A stretch of 64,000 nucleotides of DNA from Rhodocyclaceae bacterium (GCA_020445785.1 JAGRFZ010000059.1:1-64000), one strand, 5' to 3'; counted from the first letter of the stretch, positions 18,815 to 28,673 are shown. Made by a program: numbers and translations. The notes: generated by a model not told the origin, from the sequence alone.

Positions 18815-20227
18815 ATGTACCTGGAACACTTCGGGCTGCAGCAGCCACCTTTCCGGATCACACCGAACACCGGCTTCTTCTACACCGGTGGACGGCGCGG
18901 ACCCACCCTGGAGGCGCTGGAGTTCGCGGTCCTCAACGACGAAGGCATCGTCAAGGTCAGCGGCGAGGTCGGCAGCGGCAAGACCATGCTGTGCCGGATG
19001 ATGCTCTCGCGCCTGCCGGAACAGGTCGACGCCATCTATCTGGCCAATCCGACGCTGGGGCCGGACGACCTGTTGCGCCTCTTCGCCGAGGAACTCGGCG
19101 TGTCGGTGCCCGCCGACAACGCCGGCGTGCGCCTGCTCGAGATCCAGAAGGAACTGATCGCGCGCTACGCGGCCGGCCGCCGCGTCGTCACCCTCGTGGA
19201 CGAAGCCCACGCCATGCCGACGGCGTCGCTCGAGCAGGTCCGCCTGCTTTCCAATCTGGAGACCGCCAACCACAAGCTGCTGCAGATCGTGCTGTTCGGC
19301 CAACCCGAACTCGACGACATCCTGGCGCGCCAGAGCATGCGCCAGCTGCGCGACCGCGTGACCCAGCACTTCCGCCTCGCACCGCTGGCCGAGGACGAAG
19401 TCGCCAGCTACTTGGACTTCCGCTTGCGCATGGCCGGTTATCGCGGGCCAAGGCTTTTCGCGCCGGCGGCGGTACGTCTGCTGGCACGGGCCGCCGACGG
19501 TCTCTCGCGACGGGTCAATGTGCTGGCCGACAAGGCCTTGCTGTCGGCCTATTCGCGGGGCGAACACCAGATCACGACCCGCCATGTGCGGGAGGCCATC
19601 CGCGACTGCGAGTACCCGATGCCGAAGCGCGCGCGCCGTGGCGCGCTGGCATGGGCTGCAACCCTCGTGTTGGCCCTCGCGCTCGTCGCGCTCGCCGGAT
19701 ACCGCCATTGGCGCAGCGGCGGCGAACCGTCAGCCGTGGCCGCCGCCGACGGGCCCTTGCCGACCCCGGCGACCGCGCCCCATGACACGGCACCGGCAAC
19801 GACCGTCGTGCCGCCGCCGGCACAGCCCGTGGCGCCGGCGACGCCCGCGCCGGCCGCAACGCCCGAACGGACGCCCCCCGCCGACGGCGAGCGCTCGCCG
19901 ATCAAGCTGGGTCCGGTTGCCGCTGCATTGCAGGCGGGAACCCCCGATTGGGTCGCGGGCACGCCGGAGACCCACTGGTTCATCCAGTTGCGCACCGTCG
20001 ACGGACCTCGCCCGGCGGACGTCGACGCCTTCATCGCATCGCTTCCCGGTGGCATCGACCGTCAGAGCCTGCGGGTGTACGTGCGCGACCTGGGGTGGGC
20101 ACCACGGGTTGGCGTGATTTACGGCGATTATGTCGATCGCGAGCGGGCGACTCGGGCGATGCACGCCCTGCCGGCGGATCTGCGCGACGCCGGGGCCTAC
20201 CTGCGCCAGGTGCGAGGCCTGCGATGA
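18815..20227 (+). CDS. mshM: MshM/ExeA-like AAA ATPase of the pilus locus
   Basis: A protein of 470 residues. The N-terminal AAA domain is of the ExeA/GspA/MshM type: YLEHFGLQQPPFRITPNTGFFY, Walker A GEVGSGKT, Walker B VVTLVDEAHAM and a sensor region FGQPELDDIL. One membrane helix lies near residues 277-297 (ALAWAATLVLALALVALAGY). It is followed by a Pro/Ala-rich periplasmic linker and a ~90-residue C-terminal domain resembling a SPOR-like fold (WFIQLRTVDG...YGDYVDRERATRAM). Proteins of this type help secretin assembly and may bind peptidoglycan. It begins 3 nt after the activator gene and precedes the secretin gene. Confidence 0.88.
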   Translation: MYLEHFGLQQPPFRITPNTGFFYTGGRRGPTLEALEFAVLNDEGIVKVSGEVGSGKTMLCRMMLSRLPEQVDAIYLANPTLGPDDLLRLFAEELGVSVPADNAGVRLLEIQKELIARYAAGRRVVTLVDEAHAMPTASLEQVRLLSNLETANHKLLQIVLFGQPELDDILARQSMRQLRDRVTQHFRLAPLAEDEVASYLDFRLRMAGYRGPRLFAPAAVRLLARAADGLSRRVNVLADKALLSAYSRGEHQITTRHVREAIRDCEYPMPKRARRGALAWAATLVLALALVALAGYRHWRSGGEPSAVAAADGPLPTPATAPHDTAPATTVVPPPAQPVAPATPAPAATPERTPPADGERSPIKLGPVAAALQAGTPDWVAGTPETHWFIQLRTVDGPRPADVDAFIASLPGGIDRQSLRVYVRDLGWAPRVGVIYGDYVDRERATRAMHALPADLRDAGAYLRQVRGLR

Positions 20228-20316
20228 GGCCCGCCAATTGGCAATTATTCCTTACGTAGCATTGAAGTAATCGCGCAACCGGATACCATGCGCCCATCAG
20301 ATCATCTGGTCCCTCG

Positions 20317-22119
20317 ATGAACCGACGACTCCAGATCGTGGCCGTGGTAGCGACGTTGGCATTGGGCGCCTGTGCCCAACAGCCGCCGCGAGCACCGATT
20401 TCCGGCCACCTGCTCGGTACCGATGCACCACGACCGGCGGCGCCTGAAGCACCGATCCCAGCGCCGGTGAATCAGGCCTTCGACCTACCACCGCCGAAGC
20501 CCGCGCCGAAGCTCGACACCTATTCGGTGGTGGTGAGCGAGGTCCCGGTGGAAGATCTGCTGTTCGCCCTCGCCCGCGACGCGCGTCTCAACGTGGACGT
20601 GCACCCCGGACTCGAGGGCACGGTCACGCTCAACGCGATCGACCAGACATTGCCGCAGATTCTCAAGCGGATCGCCCGCCAGGTGGACATGCGCTTCGAA
20701 CTGGACGGCGAGAGCCTGGTGGTGATGCCGGATTCGCCCTTCCTCCGCACCTACCAGGTGGACTACGTGCTGATGTCGCGGGAAACCGCAGGCACGGTCT
20801 CCGTCGCCACCCAGATCGCCACCGCCGGCAGCGGCTCGATCGGCAACGAGGGCGACGGCGGAAGCACCCGCACGGGCAACAGTTCCGCCACCCGCATCGA
20901 AAACCGGGCAAGCAACCGCTTCTGGGAAACCCTGGTGCAGAACGTCAAGGACATCCTGCGCGAGACCGACAAGCTGATCCCGGCCGACGAGCAGGCTGCG
21001 CCCCCGTCCCCGGCTCTGGTGGCGACGCCGGCCGGCGCCGGCGGCGAGTCCGGCGACACACCGCAGGTCAGTGTCGCCCTCAGTCTCACGGCCCCCGAGC
21101 GTGAATCCCGCCCGCGCACGCTGTTCCGCGAAGCCGCCTCGGTGATCGCCCATCCCGAGTCCGGCGTGATGGTCGTCCGCGCCACATCGCGCCAGCACGA
21201 GCGGGTGCAGGAATTCCTCGACGCGGTGATCCGCTCGGCGCGCCGGCAGGTGCTGATCGAGGCGACGATCGCCGAGGTCCAGTTGTCGCGCAACTTCCGG
21301 CAGGGCATCGACTGGAGCAAGCTCGATCTCGCCGGCACCGGAATCCGCATCGTCCAGAACGCGAGCGGCGTACTGCGGGCGCCGGATTCCAGCCTGTTCG
21401 AGATCACCTACAGCGGCAGCAGCTTTTCTGGCAGCATCAAACTGCTCGAGACCTTCGGCAACGTACGGGTGCTGTCGAGCCCGAAACTGTCGGTGCTCAA
21501 CAACCAGACCGCAGTGCTGAAAGTGGTCGACAACATCGTCTATTTCACGATCGAATCGGACATCAACCAGAACCAGACCACCTCGATCACGACGTTCACC
21601 ACCACCGTGAATTCGGTGCCGATCGGTTTCGTCATGAACGTCACGCCCCAGATCTCGGAAGCGGACACCGTGCTGCTGAATCTGCGGCCCAGCCTGTCGC
21701 GGGTGATCGGGCAGGCCGACGATCCCAACCCTGCCCTACGTGACCGCGGCATCGTCAACAGCTTTCCGGTGATCCGCACCCGTGAGATCGAGTCGGTGAT
21801 TCGGGTCGAGAACGGCAATATCGCGGTGATGGGCGGACTCATGGAAGACGCCCGTGACGACCGCGACGACACCGTCCCGGTGCTCTCGCGCATCCCGCTG
21901 CTCGGCAACCTGTTCATGAACCGGGACGACACCACGACCAAGACCGAACTGGTGATCTTCCTGCGTCCGACCGTGATCCGCGAAGCCAGCCTCGACGGCG
22001 ACTACCGCGAGTTTCGCGAGCACCTCCCCGGAGACGACTTCTTCAGCCGCCCGATGGGCCCGCAGCACCCCAACCTCTCCGGAGCTTCACCGCTGGCAGC
22101 GCCCGCAGCTTCGCCATGA
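20317..22119 (+). CDS. mshL: MSHA-type pilus secretin, MshL-like
   Basis: A lipoprotein secretin of 600 residues (signal peptide ending LGAC, acylated Cys19). An N-terminal secretin-associated domain (VSEVPVEDLLFALARDARLNVDVHPGLEGTV, written across ~72-105) and an N1-type domain are followed by the C-terminal secretin core: VLIEATIAEVQLS, VRVLSSPKLSVLNNQTAVLKV, the VGFVMNVTPQIS-like segment GFVMNVTPQISEADTV, and GNIAVMGGLMEDARDD. It forms the outer-membrane channel for the pilus. 89 nt separate it from mshM; its last 4 nt overlap the next gene (ATGA). Confidence 0.93.
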   Translation: MNRRLQIVAVVATLALGACAQQPPRAPISGHLLGTDAPRPAAPEAPIPAPVNQAFDLPPPKPAPKLDTYSVVVSEVPVEDLLFALARDARLNVDVHPGLEGTVTLNAIDQTLPQILKRIARQVDMRFELDGESLVVMPDSPFLRTYQVDYVLMSRETAGTVSVATQIATAGSGSIGNEGDGGSTRTGNSSATRIENRASNRFWETLVQNVKDILRETDKLIPADEQAAPPSPALVATPAGAGGESGDTPQVSVALSLTAPERESRPRTLFREAASVIAHPESGVMVVRATSRQHERVQEFLDAVIRSARRQVLIEATIAEVQLSRNFRQGIDWSKLDLAGTGIRIVQNASGVLRAPDSSLFEITYSGSSFSGSIKLLETFGNVRVLSSPKLSVLNNQTAVLKVVDNIVYFTIESDINQNQTTSITTFTTTVNSVPIGFVMNVTPQISEADTVLLNLRPSLSRVIGQADDPNPALRDRGIVNSFPVIRTREIESVIRVENGNIAVMGGLMEDARDDRDDTVPVLSRIPLLGNLFMNRDDTTTKTELVIFLRPTVIREASLDGDYREFREHLPGDDFFSRPMGPQHPNLSGASPLAAPAASP

Positions 22120-23285
22120 GCCTGCTGATCGATGCCCTGAAGAAGGCCGAAGAAGCCAAGCACAAGTCGGAGGCCAAGTCCGGACGGCCAGCGCTGCCGG
22201 GCGGCGCCGGAGCGACCGCAGCCCAGCCCCCGGGCACGGCCGTTGCGGCGAACGCCAGCGCGGCGCGTAACCTGTTCGAGGTCAAATCGAGCCGCAGACC
22301 CGTCAGCTTTCCGCTCGTCGTCGGCCTCCTGACCACGATCGCGTCGATCGCGATCGGCTTCTACTTCTGGCAGCAGCTCAGCCCGCACGGGCCCCGCCTC
22401 GCGGAGCCGCCTTCGGTCGCCGAGCGTCGGCCGCCGCCCCCCGCCGAGCCCCCCCCGAACAGCGTTGCGGCACTCGCCGGCACGATCGACAGGGCTCCGC
22501 CGGCTGCCGGCACCGGCAAGTCCACCCCACCGAGCCCGTCGATCCGTCGCGGCAGCCGGATCGCGGCGCCCAGTCGCGGCAGTTTCCAGCCGGAGCCGCC
22601 GCGGGCGAACCGCATCGAGCGCACGGCCCGCCCCGGCACGCCATCGCCGGTGGTGCGCAAGGGCCGCCCGGCGGTGCTGCCGGCGGCGCTCGCCGAGGCC
22701 TGGCAGCACTACCAGGCAAACCGCCTGCCGGAAGCGGCCCGACTCTACCAGCGCGTGCTCGAGGGCGATCCCCACAACGTGGATGCCCTCAACGGATTGG
22801 GTTCGATCGCCGCGCGATCGGGCCATCCGGCGGCGGCCGCACGCTTTTTCGAACGCAGCCTGACGGCGCGCCCGGAAGACCCGATCGCGACCGCGGGCTT
22901 GAGCGCCCTGCCCCTGGACGGGCGGCAGCCGGACCCGGCCGTACGCGTCAGTTCGTTGCGTCGAGCGATCGCCCAGCGGCCGCGAGAAGGCGCACTCCAT
23001 TTCGCGCTCGGCAATGCCTACGCCAGTGAACGACGCTGGGCCGAAGCCCAGCTCAGCTACTTTCGCGCCTATGGTCTGGACAGGAGCCATCCGGACTACC
23101 TGTTCAATCTCGGCGTCAGCCTCGATCAGCTCGGCAAACACGACCTCGCCCGCCGCTTCTATCAGGACGCGCTCGATTCGGCCGGCCATCGTCCCCACGC
23201 CTTCGACCCGTCCGGCGTACGCGCCCGGTTGACCGCACTCGCCGGCGTTGCCGACGGCCAATCGCTCCGGGGCCGACGCCAATGA
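22116..23285 (+). CDS. mshN: TPR protein, MshN-like
   Basis: A protein of 389 residues. It begins with the MshN-type cytoplasmic start MSLLIDALKKAEEAKHKSE, then one membrane helix near residues 67-88 (PLVVGLLTTIASIAIGFYFW), a long Pro/Arg-rich periplasmic linker, and a C-terminal block of three to four tetratricopeptide repeats (AWQHYQANRLPEAARLYQRVL, LNGLGSIAARSGHPAAAARF, LFNLGVSLDQLGKHDLARRF). In MSHA systems MshN is thought to support secretin or pilus assembly. Overlaps both neighbours by 4 nt, implying tight translational coupling. Confidence 0.87.
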   Translation: MSLLIDALKKAEEAKHKSEAKSGRPALPGGAGATAAQPPGTAVAANASAARNLFEVKSSRRPVSFPLVVGLLTTIASIAIGFYFWQQLSPHGPRLAEPPSVAERRPPPPAEPPPNSVAALAGTIDRAPPAAGTGKSTPPSPSIRRGSRIAAPSRGSFQPEPPRANRIERTARPGTPSPVVRKGRPAVLPAALAEAWQHYQANRLPEAARLYQRVLEGDPHNVDALNGLGSIAARSGHPAAAARFFERSLTARPEDPIATAGLSALPLDGRQPDPAVRVSSLRRAIAQRPREGALHFALGNAYASERRWAEAQLSYFRAYGLDRSHPDYLFNLGVSLDQLGKHDLARRFYQDALDSAGHRPHAFDPSGVRARLTALAGVADGQSLRGRRQ

Positions 23286-24991
23286 ACGCGACGGTCACCA
23301 CCCAACGTCCGCTCGGCGAGATCCTGGTCGGTGCCGGCCTGCTGAGCCGGGACCAGCTCCACATCGCGCTGATGGAACAGAACCGGCGCCATGAGCCGCT
23401 GGGCCGCCTGCTGCTGCATCTCGGCTTCGTCTCCGAGGCGGTGTTGCGGGAGGCACTGTCGGAATTCCACGGCAAGCAGAGCGTGGATCTCGGCAACGCC
23501 GTGGCCGACCCCGAGGCACTCCGGCTGGTGCCGCTCGAACTGGCCAAGCGCAATCACATCTTTCCACTTTACCTGCGGCGCGACGAAAGCCTGCTGGTCG
23601 TCGCGGTGGCGGACATCCACGATGTCGTCGCGCTCGACAAGCTGCGCAACGAACTGCCGGAATCGATCCGCATCGACACCCTGATTGCCGGCGAATCGGA
23701 GATCGCGCGGGCCATCGACCAGTACTACGGCCACGAACTGTCGATCGACGGCATCCTCAACGAGATCGAGACCGGCGAGATCGACTACCGCTCGCTCGCG
23801 GTGGTCACCGACGAGTACAGCCAGCCGGTAGTACGGCTGGTGGATGCGCTGCTGACCGATGCGGTGATGCGCGAAGCCTCCGACATTCACTTCGAGCCGG
23901 AGGAGGGATTCCTCCGCATCCGCTACCGCCTCGATGGCCTGCTGCGCCAGATTCGCGTCCTCCACAAGTCCTACTGGGCGGCACTGGCGGTGCGCATCAA
24001 GGTCATGGCGGGCATGAACATCGCCGAAAATCGCGCCCCCCAGGATGGCCGCATCTCGCTGACCATCAACGGCCGGGTGGTGGACTTCCGGGTGTCTGCC
24101 CAGCCCACGATCCACGGCGAGAACCTGGTGCTGCGGGTCCTCGACCGCCAGAAGGGCATCGTGCCGCTCGACGGCCTGGGGCTCGCCGAGCAGCAACTCG
24201 ATCTGCTCAAACTGATGATCGCGCGCCCCGATGGCCTCATCCTGGTCACCGGGCCGACCGGCAGCGGCAAGACCACCACCCTGTACTCGATCCTCAACCA
24301 CATCAATTCCGAGAGCCTGAACATCATGACGCTCGAGGATCCGGTCGAGTACCCGATGGCAACGATCCGTCAGACCTCGGTCACCGATGCAGCCAAGCTC
24401 GACTTCGCCAACGGCGTGCGCTCGATCCTGCGCCAGGACCCGGACGTTATCCTGGTCGGCGAGATCCGCGATTCCGACACCGCCGAGATGGCCTTCCGGG
24501 CCGCGATGACCGGCCATCAGGTGTATTCCACCCTGCACACCAATTCGGCGATCGGCGTGATCCCCAGGCTGCTCGACATCGGCATCCAGCCCGACATCAT
24601 CGCCGGCAACATCATCGGCGTGGTGGCGCAGCGTCTGCTGCGCCGGCTGTGTCCGCTGTGCCGCACGGAGAGCGCCGCCGAGCCCTGGGAGTCGCGACTG
24701 CTGGGCATCCCGCCGGAACGCGATGCACCACCGCTGTTTCGTGCGGCCGGCTGTACCGAATGCGACTATCGCGGCTATCGCGGGCGGATGGCGATCATGG
24801 AGTTGATGCGCATGGACAGCGATCTCGACGAACTCGTGATCCGTCGTGCCAGCTTCCGCGAGATCCGCACCGCCGCCCGCTCCAAGGGCTTTCGCTCGCT
24901 GGCCGAGGACGGCATCCGGCGGGTGCTCGACGGCGACACCTCGCTCGAGGAGCTGGCGCGGGTGGTGGACCTGACCGAACGGATGGCGTAG
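23282..24991 (+). CDS. mshE: Pilus extension ATPase, MshE/GspE/PilB family
   Basis: A protein of 569 residues. An N-terminal MshEN-type domain (LGEILVGAGLLSRDQLHIALMEQ..., FHGKQSVDLG, LPLELAKR-like VPLELAKRNHIFPLY) is followed by the GspE core. The core has the Asp box ASDIHFEPEE, Walker A GPTGSGKTTTLYS, Walker B DVILVGEIRD, the His box TGHQVYSTLHTNSA, and a zinc tetracysteine split as LCPLCR and CTECDYRGYRGR. It powers pilus assembly from the cytoplasm. The MshEN domain of V. cholerae MshE binds c-di-GMP; whether the two 24-residue binding motifs are intact here needs alignment. It overlaps mshN by 4 nt. Confidence 0.95.
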   Translation: MNATVTTQRPLGEILVGAGLLSRDQLHIALMEQNRRHEPLGRLLLHLGFVSEAVLREALSEFHGKQSVDLGNAVADPEALRLVPLELAKRNHIFPLYLRRDESLLVVAVADIHDVVALDKLRNELPESIRIDTLIAGESEIARAIDQYYGHELSIDGILNEIETGEIDYRSLAVVTDEYSQPVVRLVDALLTDAVMREASDIHFEPEEGFLRIRYRLDGLLRQIRVLHKSYWAALAVRIKVMAGMNIAENRAPQDGRISLTINGRVVDFRVSAQPTIHGENLVLRVLDRQKGIVPLDGLGLAEQQLDLLKLMIARPDGLILVTGPTGSGKTTTLYSILNHINSESLNIMTLEDPVEYPMATIRQTSVTDAAKLDFANGVRSILRQDPDVILVGEIRDSDTAEMAFRAAMTGHQVYSTLHTNSAIGVIPRLLDIGIQPDIIAGNIIGVVAQRLLRRLCPLCRTESAAEPWESRLLGIPPERDAPPLFRAAGCTECDYRGYRGRMAIMELMRMDSDLDELVIRRASFREIRTAARSKGFRSLAEDGIRRVLDGDTSLEELARVVDLTERMA

Positions 24992-24994
24992 GCG

Positions 24995-26197
24995 ATGGCG
25001 GTGTTCGCGTACAAGGCGATGAATCCGGACGGACAACTGGTGCGGGGCGAACTCGAGGCCGCCAACGTCGTCGACCTCGAGATGCGCCTGAAGCGCATGG
25101 AGCTCGACTTCATCAACGGCTCGCCGCTCAAGCCGCGGGCCTTCGGCAGAAGCAGCCCGGCGCCACGCCGGGAACTCATCAATTTCTGCTTTCACCTGGA
25201 GCAACTGCGCCGCGCCGAGGTGCCCATCCTCGAGGGCTTGTCCGATCTGCGCGACTCGACCGACCATCCGCGCTTCCGCGAGATCATGGCCGGCGTGGTC
25301 GAAGGCATCGAGGGCGGCAAGAGTCTGTCGGCGGCCCTCGAAGACTATCCCCAGGCATTCGATCCGGTATTTTGCAGCCTGATCCGCGCCGGCGAGGCCT
25401 CCGGCAACCTGCCCCACGTGCTGCGCGACCTGGCCGATTCGTTGAAGCGCGACGACGAGCTCGCGGCCTATGCCAGCCGTATCGTCATCTATCCCGCCAT
25501 CGTCCTCACCTTTCTTTTCGCCGCGGTCGCGGTGGCCCTGATCTTCGTCGTGCCCGAGCTGGCCACCCTGTTTCGCAGCACCGGCCAGGCGCTGCCGCTG
25601 CAGACCCGCATCCTGGTCGGCACCTCGGAGTTGATGCAGGAATACTGGCCACTGTTGGCGGTCGCGATCGCGCTGGCGATCACGGTCGGCGCCTTCGTGC
25701 TGCAGCGCTCGCCGGCGGTGCGCCTGCGCTTCGACGCATTGACCCTGCACCTGCCGCTGTTCGGCGAAATCCGACGCAAGATCATCATGGCGCGATTCGC
25801 CGGCCTGTTCGCGATGATGTATTCCTCCGGCATCCCGATCATCGATGCCCTGCGCAGCACCGAGAAGGTGGTCGGCAACCAGGTCATCCAGCGGGCCCTG
25901 CAGCGCATCGGTCGGCACATCGCGGAAGGTCAGAACGTCTCGGCCGCATTCGCCGGCTCCAATCTGTTCCCGCCGCTGGTGACCCGCATGCTTCGGGTCG
26001 GCGAGAATACCGGCGCCCTCGACACCGCGCTGACCAACCTGCGCTATTTCTACGATCGCGACGTCCAGGAGTCGACCGAAAGGCTGCAGGCCGTGCTCGA
26101 ACCCCTGCTGATCGCCCTGCTCGCTGCCTTCCTGCTGTGGATCGCAGTGGCCGTGATGGGGCCGATCTACGACATCATCACGACCTTGCCGGTCTGA
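24995..26197 (+). CDS. mshG: Pilus inner-membrane platform protein, MshG/GspF/PilC family
   Basis: A protein of 400 residues. It begins MAVFAYKAMNPDGQLVRGEL, the usual GspF/PilC opening, followed by two T2SSF domains each with the LIRAGEASGNLPHVL-type signature (second copy MLRVGENTGALDTAL). Three membrane helices are seen: VLTFLFAAVAVALIFVVPEL, LLAVAIALAITVGAFVLQ, and a C-terminal one ending PIYDIITTLPV. It forms the membrane platform that couples the ATPase to pilin insertion. Starts 3 nt after the mshE stop. Confidence 0.95.
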   Translation: MAVFAYKAMNPDGQLVRGELEAANVVDLEMRLKRMELDFINGSPLKPRAFGRSSPAPRRELINFCFHLEQLRRAEVPILEGLSDLRDSTDHPRFREIMAGVVEGIEGGKSLSAALEDYPQAFDPVFCSLIRAGEASGNLPHVLRDLADSLKRDDELAAYASRIVIYPAIVLTFLFAAVAVALIFVVPELATLFRSTGQALPLQTRILVGTSELMQEYWPLLAVAIALAITVGAFVLQRSPAVRLRFDALTLHLPLFGEIRRKIIMARFAGLFAMMYSSGIPIIDALRSTEKVVGNQVIQRALQRIGRHIAEGQNVSAAFAGSNLFPPLVTRMLRVGENTGALDTALTNLRYFYDRDVQESTERLQAVLEPLLIALLAAFLLWIAVAVMGPIYDIITTLPV

Positions 26198-26203
26198 TCC
26201 GTC

Positions 26204-27724
26204 ATGGCGAAACACCACCCTCTCTACCTGACTTCCGACAGCCTGCGCTGGTTTCGCCGCGAATCCGGCCGCATCGAGTTGCTGGAACGGTTCGAAGCCG
26301 GCGACGGTGGTGTTGCGGCATTCAGTGCCCGTCTCGCGCAGATGTCGCGGCACGACCAATACTCGCTGCTGATCGACGTCGCCGACGAAGGCTTCAACCA
26401 GGAACTGGTGCCATCGACCCACGGCCGCGACCGTGCAGCGATGCTCGAACGCAAGCTCGCCCAGCAGTTCTACGGTTCGAGCTACACCACGGCGCTGTCG
26501 CTGGGGCGAGAAAAGCACGGCCGACGTGACGAACGACTGCTGCTGGCAGCGCTGACCCGACCGGCGCAGATCGACCCCTGGATTCAGGCCATGATCGCGG
26601 CACGGGTGCGGGTACGGGGGGTGCGCAGCGTTCCCCTGCTGCTCGACCGCGTGATGGCGCGCTCGAGGGCGCCGGCCCAGTCCTACCTGCTGGTCAATTT
26701 CTCGCCGGCGGGTATCCGCCAGACCTATTTCAACCAGGGCAGAGTGCGCTTTTCGCGCCTCTCCGGAAGCCACGACAGCCACTTCGAGGCCAGCCTCGAA
26801 GCGACCGGAGAGGAAATTCGCAAGACCCTCGCCTATCTCAGCACACAGCGGCTGACGGCACGCGGCGAGCGGCTGCCGGTGGTCGCCCTGATCAGCGCGG
26901 ACCAGTTCGAACGGCTCAAGCAGCACTTGGAACGCAGCGGTGACCTCAGCGTCCGACTGGCCGAACTGGAGCGTCTGCGGGCGAGCTACGGCGCCGCCAG
27001 TGGCGCACACACGCCCGGCGACAGCCTGCCGCTGCTGCTCGACGCACTCGGCACGGAGCTGCAATGCGCCCAGATCGGTGGCGAGGCGGTGCTGCGCTTC
27101 CAGAAGCTGCACCAACTGCGCAAGGGCCTGTATCTCGGTGCCGCGGGCATCCTCGCAGCCAGTGCGGGTGTCTATCTGCTGGGCTTCCTCGAGACCGTCG
27201 GTCTGCGTTCGGAGGCACGCGAGCTGCAACGCCTGGTCGGCAGCGAGGATCGCCGGCACGCAGAACTGATGCAGCGGCTGCCGCCGATGCCGGCACCGAT
27301 CCCCGAGCTGCGCGGCCTGGTCGACGCGGCTCGCCAGATCGAAGCCCATCGCGTGCAACCGATCGCCGTCTACCGAGCGGTGGCGGCCGCGCTCGATCAA
27401 TTGCCGGACGTCCGCCTCGCACGCCTCGAGTGGCGCATCGTGGACAGCGACGAGCAGGTCCTCGACGGCACCGTCACGGTCATTGCGGAATTGGGTCTGC
27501 CGGCACACATGGCCGGCGATCGGCGCGGCATGGTGGAAACCAGCGAACGCTTCGTCACCGAACTCGGGCGCGCGATCGGCGGCAAGGCCCATTTGACTCG
27601 CCGGCCGGTGGATCTGCAGTCGTCCCAGACGTTGCGCGTACGCGACGACGAAGCGCGGGGCGAAGCGGGGCGGGTGACCAATTTCGAGGTCGAGTTCACC
27701 CTGTCGGGGAAGGCTGCCGGATGA
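26204..27724 (+). CDS. PilM/PilN-like fused pilus-platform protein (MshI-type)
   Basis: A protein of 506 residues with no strong motif. The cytoplasmic ~310 residues resemble the actin-like PilM/MshI/GspL fold in layout (a SLLIDVADEGFNQELVPSTHGRDR stretch in two parts, RKLAQQFY, LLVNFSPAGIRQTYF). A membrane helix follows at about 315-335 (LYLGAAGILAASAGVYLLGF). The periplasmic part starts with a coiled coil and ends in a ferredoxin-like domain as in PilN. This looks like PilM and PilN roles in one chain, as in GspL. Function is inferred from position: the next two genes look like PilO and PilP counterparts. Confidence 0.75.
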   Translation: MAKHHPLYLTSDSLRWFRRESGRIELLERFEAGDGGVAAFSARLAQMSRHDQYSLLIDVADEGFNQELVPSTHGRDRAAMLERKLAQQFYGSSYTTALSLGREKHGRRDERLLLAALTRPAQIDPWIQAMIAARVRVRGVRSVPLLLDRVMARSRAPAQSYLLVNFSPAGIRQTYFNQGRVRFSRLSGSHDSHFEASLEATGEEIRKTLAYLSTQRLTARGERLPVVALISADQFERLKQHLERSGDLSVRLAELERLRASYGAASGAHTPGDSLPLLLDALGTELQCAQIGGEAVLRFQKLHQLRKGLYLGAAGILAASAGVYLLGFLETVGLRSEARELQRLVGSEDRRHAELMQRLPPMPAPIPELRGLVDAARQIEAHRVQPIAVYRAVAAALDQLPDVRLARLEWRIVDSDEQVLDGTVTVIAELGLPAHMAGDRRGMVETSERFVTELGRAIGGKAHLTRRPVDLQSSQTLRVRDDEARGEAGRVTNFEVEFTLSGKAAG

Positions 27725-28308
27725 TCGCCAGCGATGACCTGCCACGTCTGAAGTGGGCAATTTCGGCGGTTGTCGTCGCGGTGGCCCTGGTCGCCGCCGC
27801 CTTCTGGCATCTGGATCGCCAGCGCAGAGAGGCGCTCGCCGAACTCGACCGGACCCAGCGCGCGTACCGCAGCGCCCATGCGCGCTACGTCAATGCCCAG
27901 CGCGACGAGAATCAGGTCCGCCACCTCATCGCGCGCTTCGAAGCGTTTCGCGGCCGCGGCCTGGTCGGACCGGAAGCACGCCTCGACTGGGTCGAACGGG
28001 TGCGCCGTGCGCGCGAGACGTCCGGGCTCCAGCGCCTCGAATTCGAGCTCAGGCCGCGACGGCCCCTGCGCACCAGCGATGCGCGTTACCGACTGACCGC
28101 GAGCACCATGAGCCTGCACGGCAGCCTGCCCCACGAAGGCCACCTGCTGGCTTTCCTCGAACGGATCTTCGAAGAGTCCACGGCGCTGACACGGGTACGC
28201 CGCTGCACACTCGACCGTCTGGCCGCAACCACGCAGGAAGACAAGCTCGACTTCGCGTGCGAAATCGACTGGATCACCGTCGAACCACCCCAGGAGCGCA
28301 CCCCATGA
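27721..28308 (+). CDS. PilO/MshJ-like pilus-platform protein
   Basis: A protein of 195 residues: one N-terminal membrane helix (LKWAISAVVVAVALVAAAFW), a coiled coil (RREALAELDRTQRAYRSAHA), then a compact domain ending in HEGHLLAFLERIFEES and a beta-rich tail. This is the PilO/GspM/MshJ layout. It overlaps its neighbours by 4 nt on each side. Sequence identity is low, so the call rests on topology, size and gene order. Confidence 0.7.
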   Translation: MIASDDLPRLKWAISAVVVAVALVAAAFWHLDRQRREALAELDRTQRAYRSAHARYVNAQRDENQVRHLIARFEAFRGRGLVGPEARLDWVERVRRARETSGLQRLEFELRPRRPLRTSDARYRLTASTMSLHGSLPHEGHLLAFLERIFEESTALTRVRRCTLDRLAATTQEDKLDFACEIDWITVEPPQERTP

Positions 28309-28673
28309 GCCGTCTCGCCGCGCTGTCGATGGTCTGGTTGGCGGCACTGCCGCCGGCACTGGCCCAGGATGCGCCCGAACCGACCCAGGGTTTCGGCCGG
28401 CTTTTCCATAGCCCCGAGCAACGCCGGCTGATCGACCACCCGCCGCCGCCAGCGGCACCGGCCGAGCCGCCGGTCGAGGCCGGACCGGTGCGTCTGGACG
28501 GCATCATCCGGCGCAGCGACGGTCGCACCGTGATCTGGGTGGATGGCCGCGCCACCCGCTCGACGGAGGCGCGACCCGCGGCCAGCGGAAACGCTGCGAT
28601 TCTGTCGCTGCCCAACGGCGAGCACCGGCGCCTGCGGGTCGGCGAATCGATCGTTCCGGGCGTGCGCGAATGA
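28305..28673 (+). CDS. Small periplasmic pilus protein, MshK/PilP-like
   Basis: A protein of 122 residues with a signal peptide (MSRLAALSMVWLAALPPALA, cleaved before QDAPEP), a Pro-rich linker, and a ~55-residue beta domain with VRLDGIIRRSDGRTVIWVDG and the end LRVGESIVPGVRE. This is the small secretin-bridging domain shared by PilP, GspC and MshK. It should connect the inner-membrane PilM/N/O-like proteins to the secretin. Overlaps both neighbours by 4 nt. Confidence 0.72.
   Translation: MSRLAALSMVWLAALPPALAQDAPEPTQGFGRLFHSPEQRRLIDHPPPPAAPAEPPVEAGPVRLDGIIRRSDGRTVIWVDGRATRSTEARPAASGNAAILSLPNGEHRRLRVGESIVPGVRE

Noticed and set aside
17219..19708. 829-codon minus-strand frame over the sigma-54 activator and MshM genes
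   Set aside because: Antisense shadow; the plus-strand products have full Walker and GAFTGA motifs.
20228..20316. Possible sigma-54 promoter before mshL (TTGGCAATTATTCC...)
   Set aside because: There is no GC at the -12 position with correct spacing.
23162..27760. Very long open frame (1532 codons) on the minus strand
   Set aside because: It is antisense to mshN, mshE, mshG and the PilM/N-like gene, which have clear motifs and coupled starts; its product is His/Gln/Arg-rich without domains. GC-rich DNA often leaves such mirror frames open.
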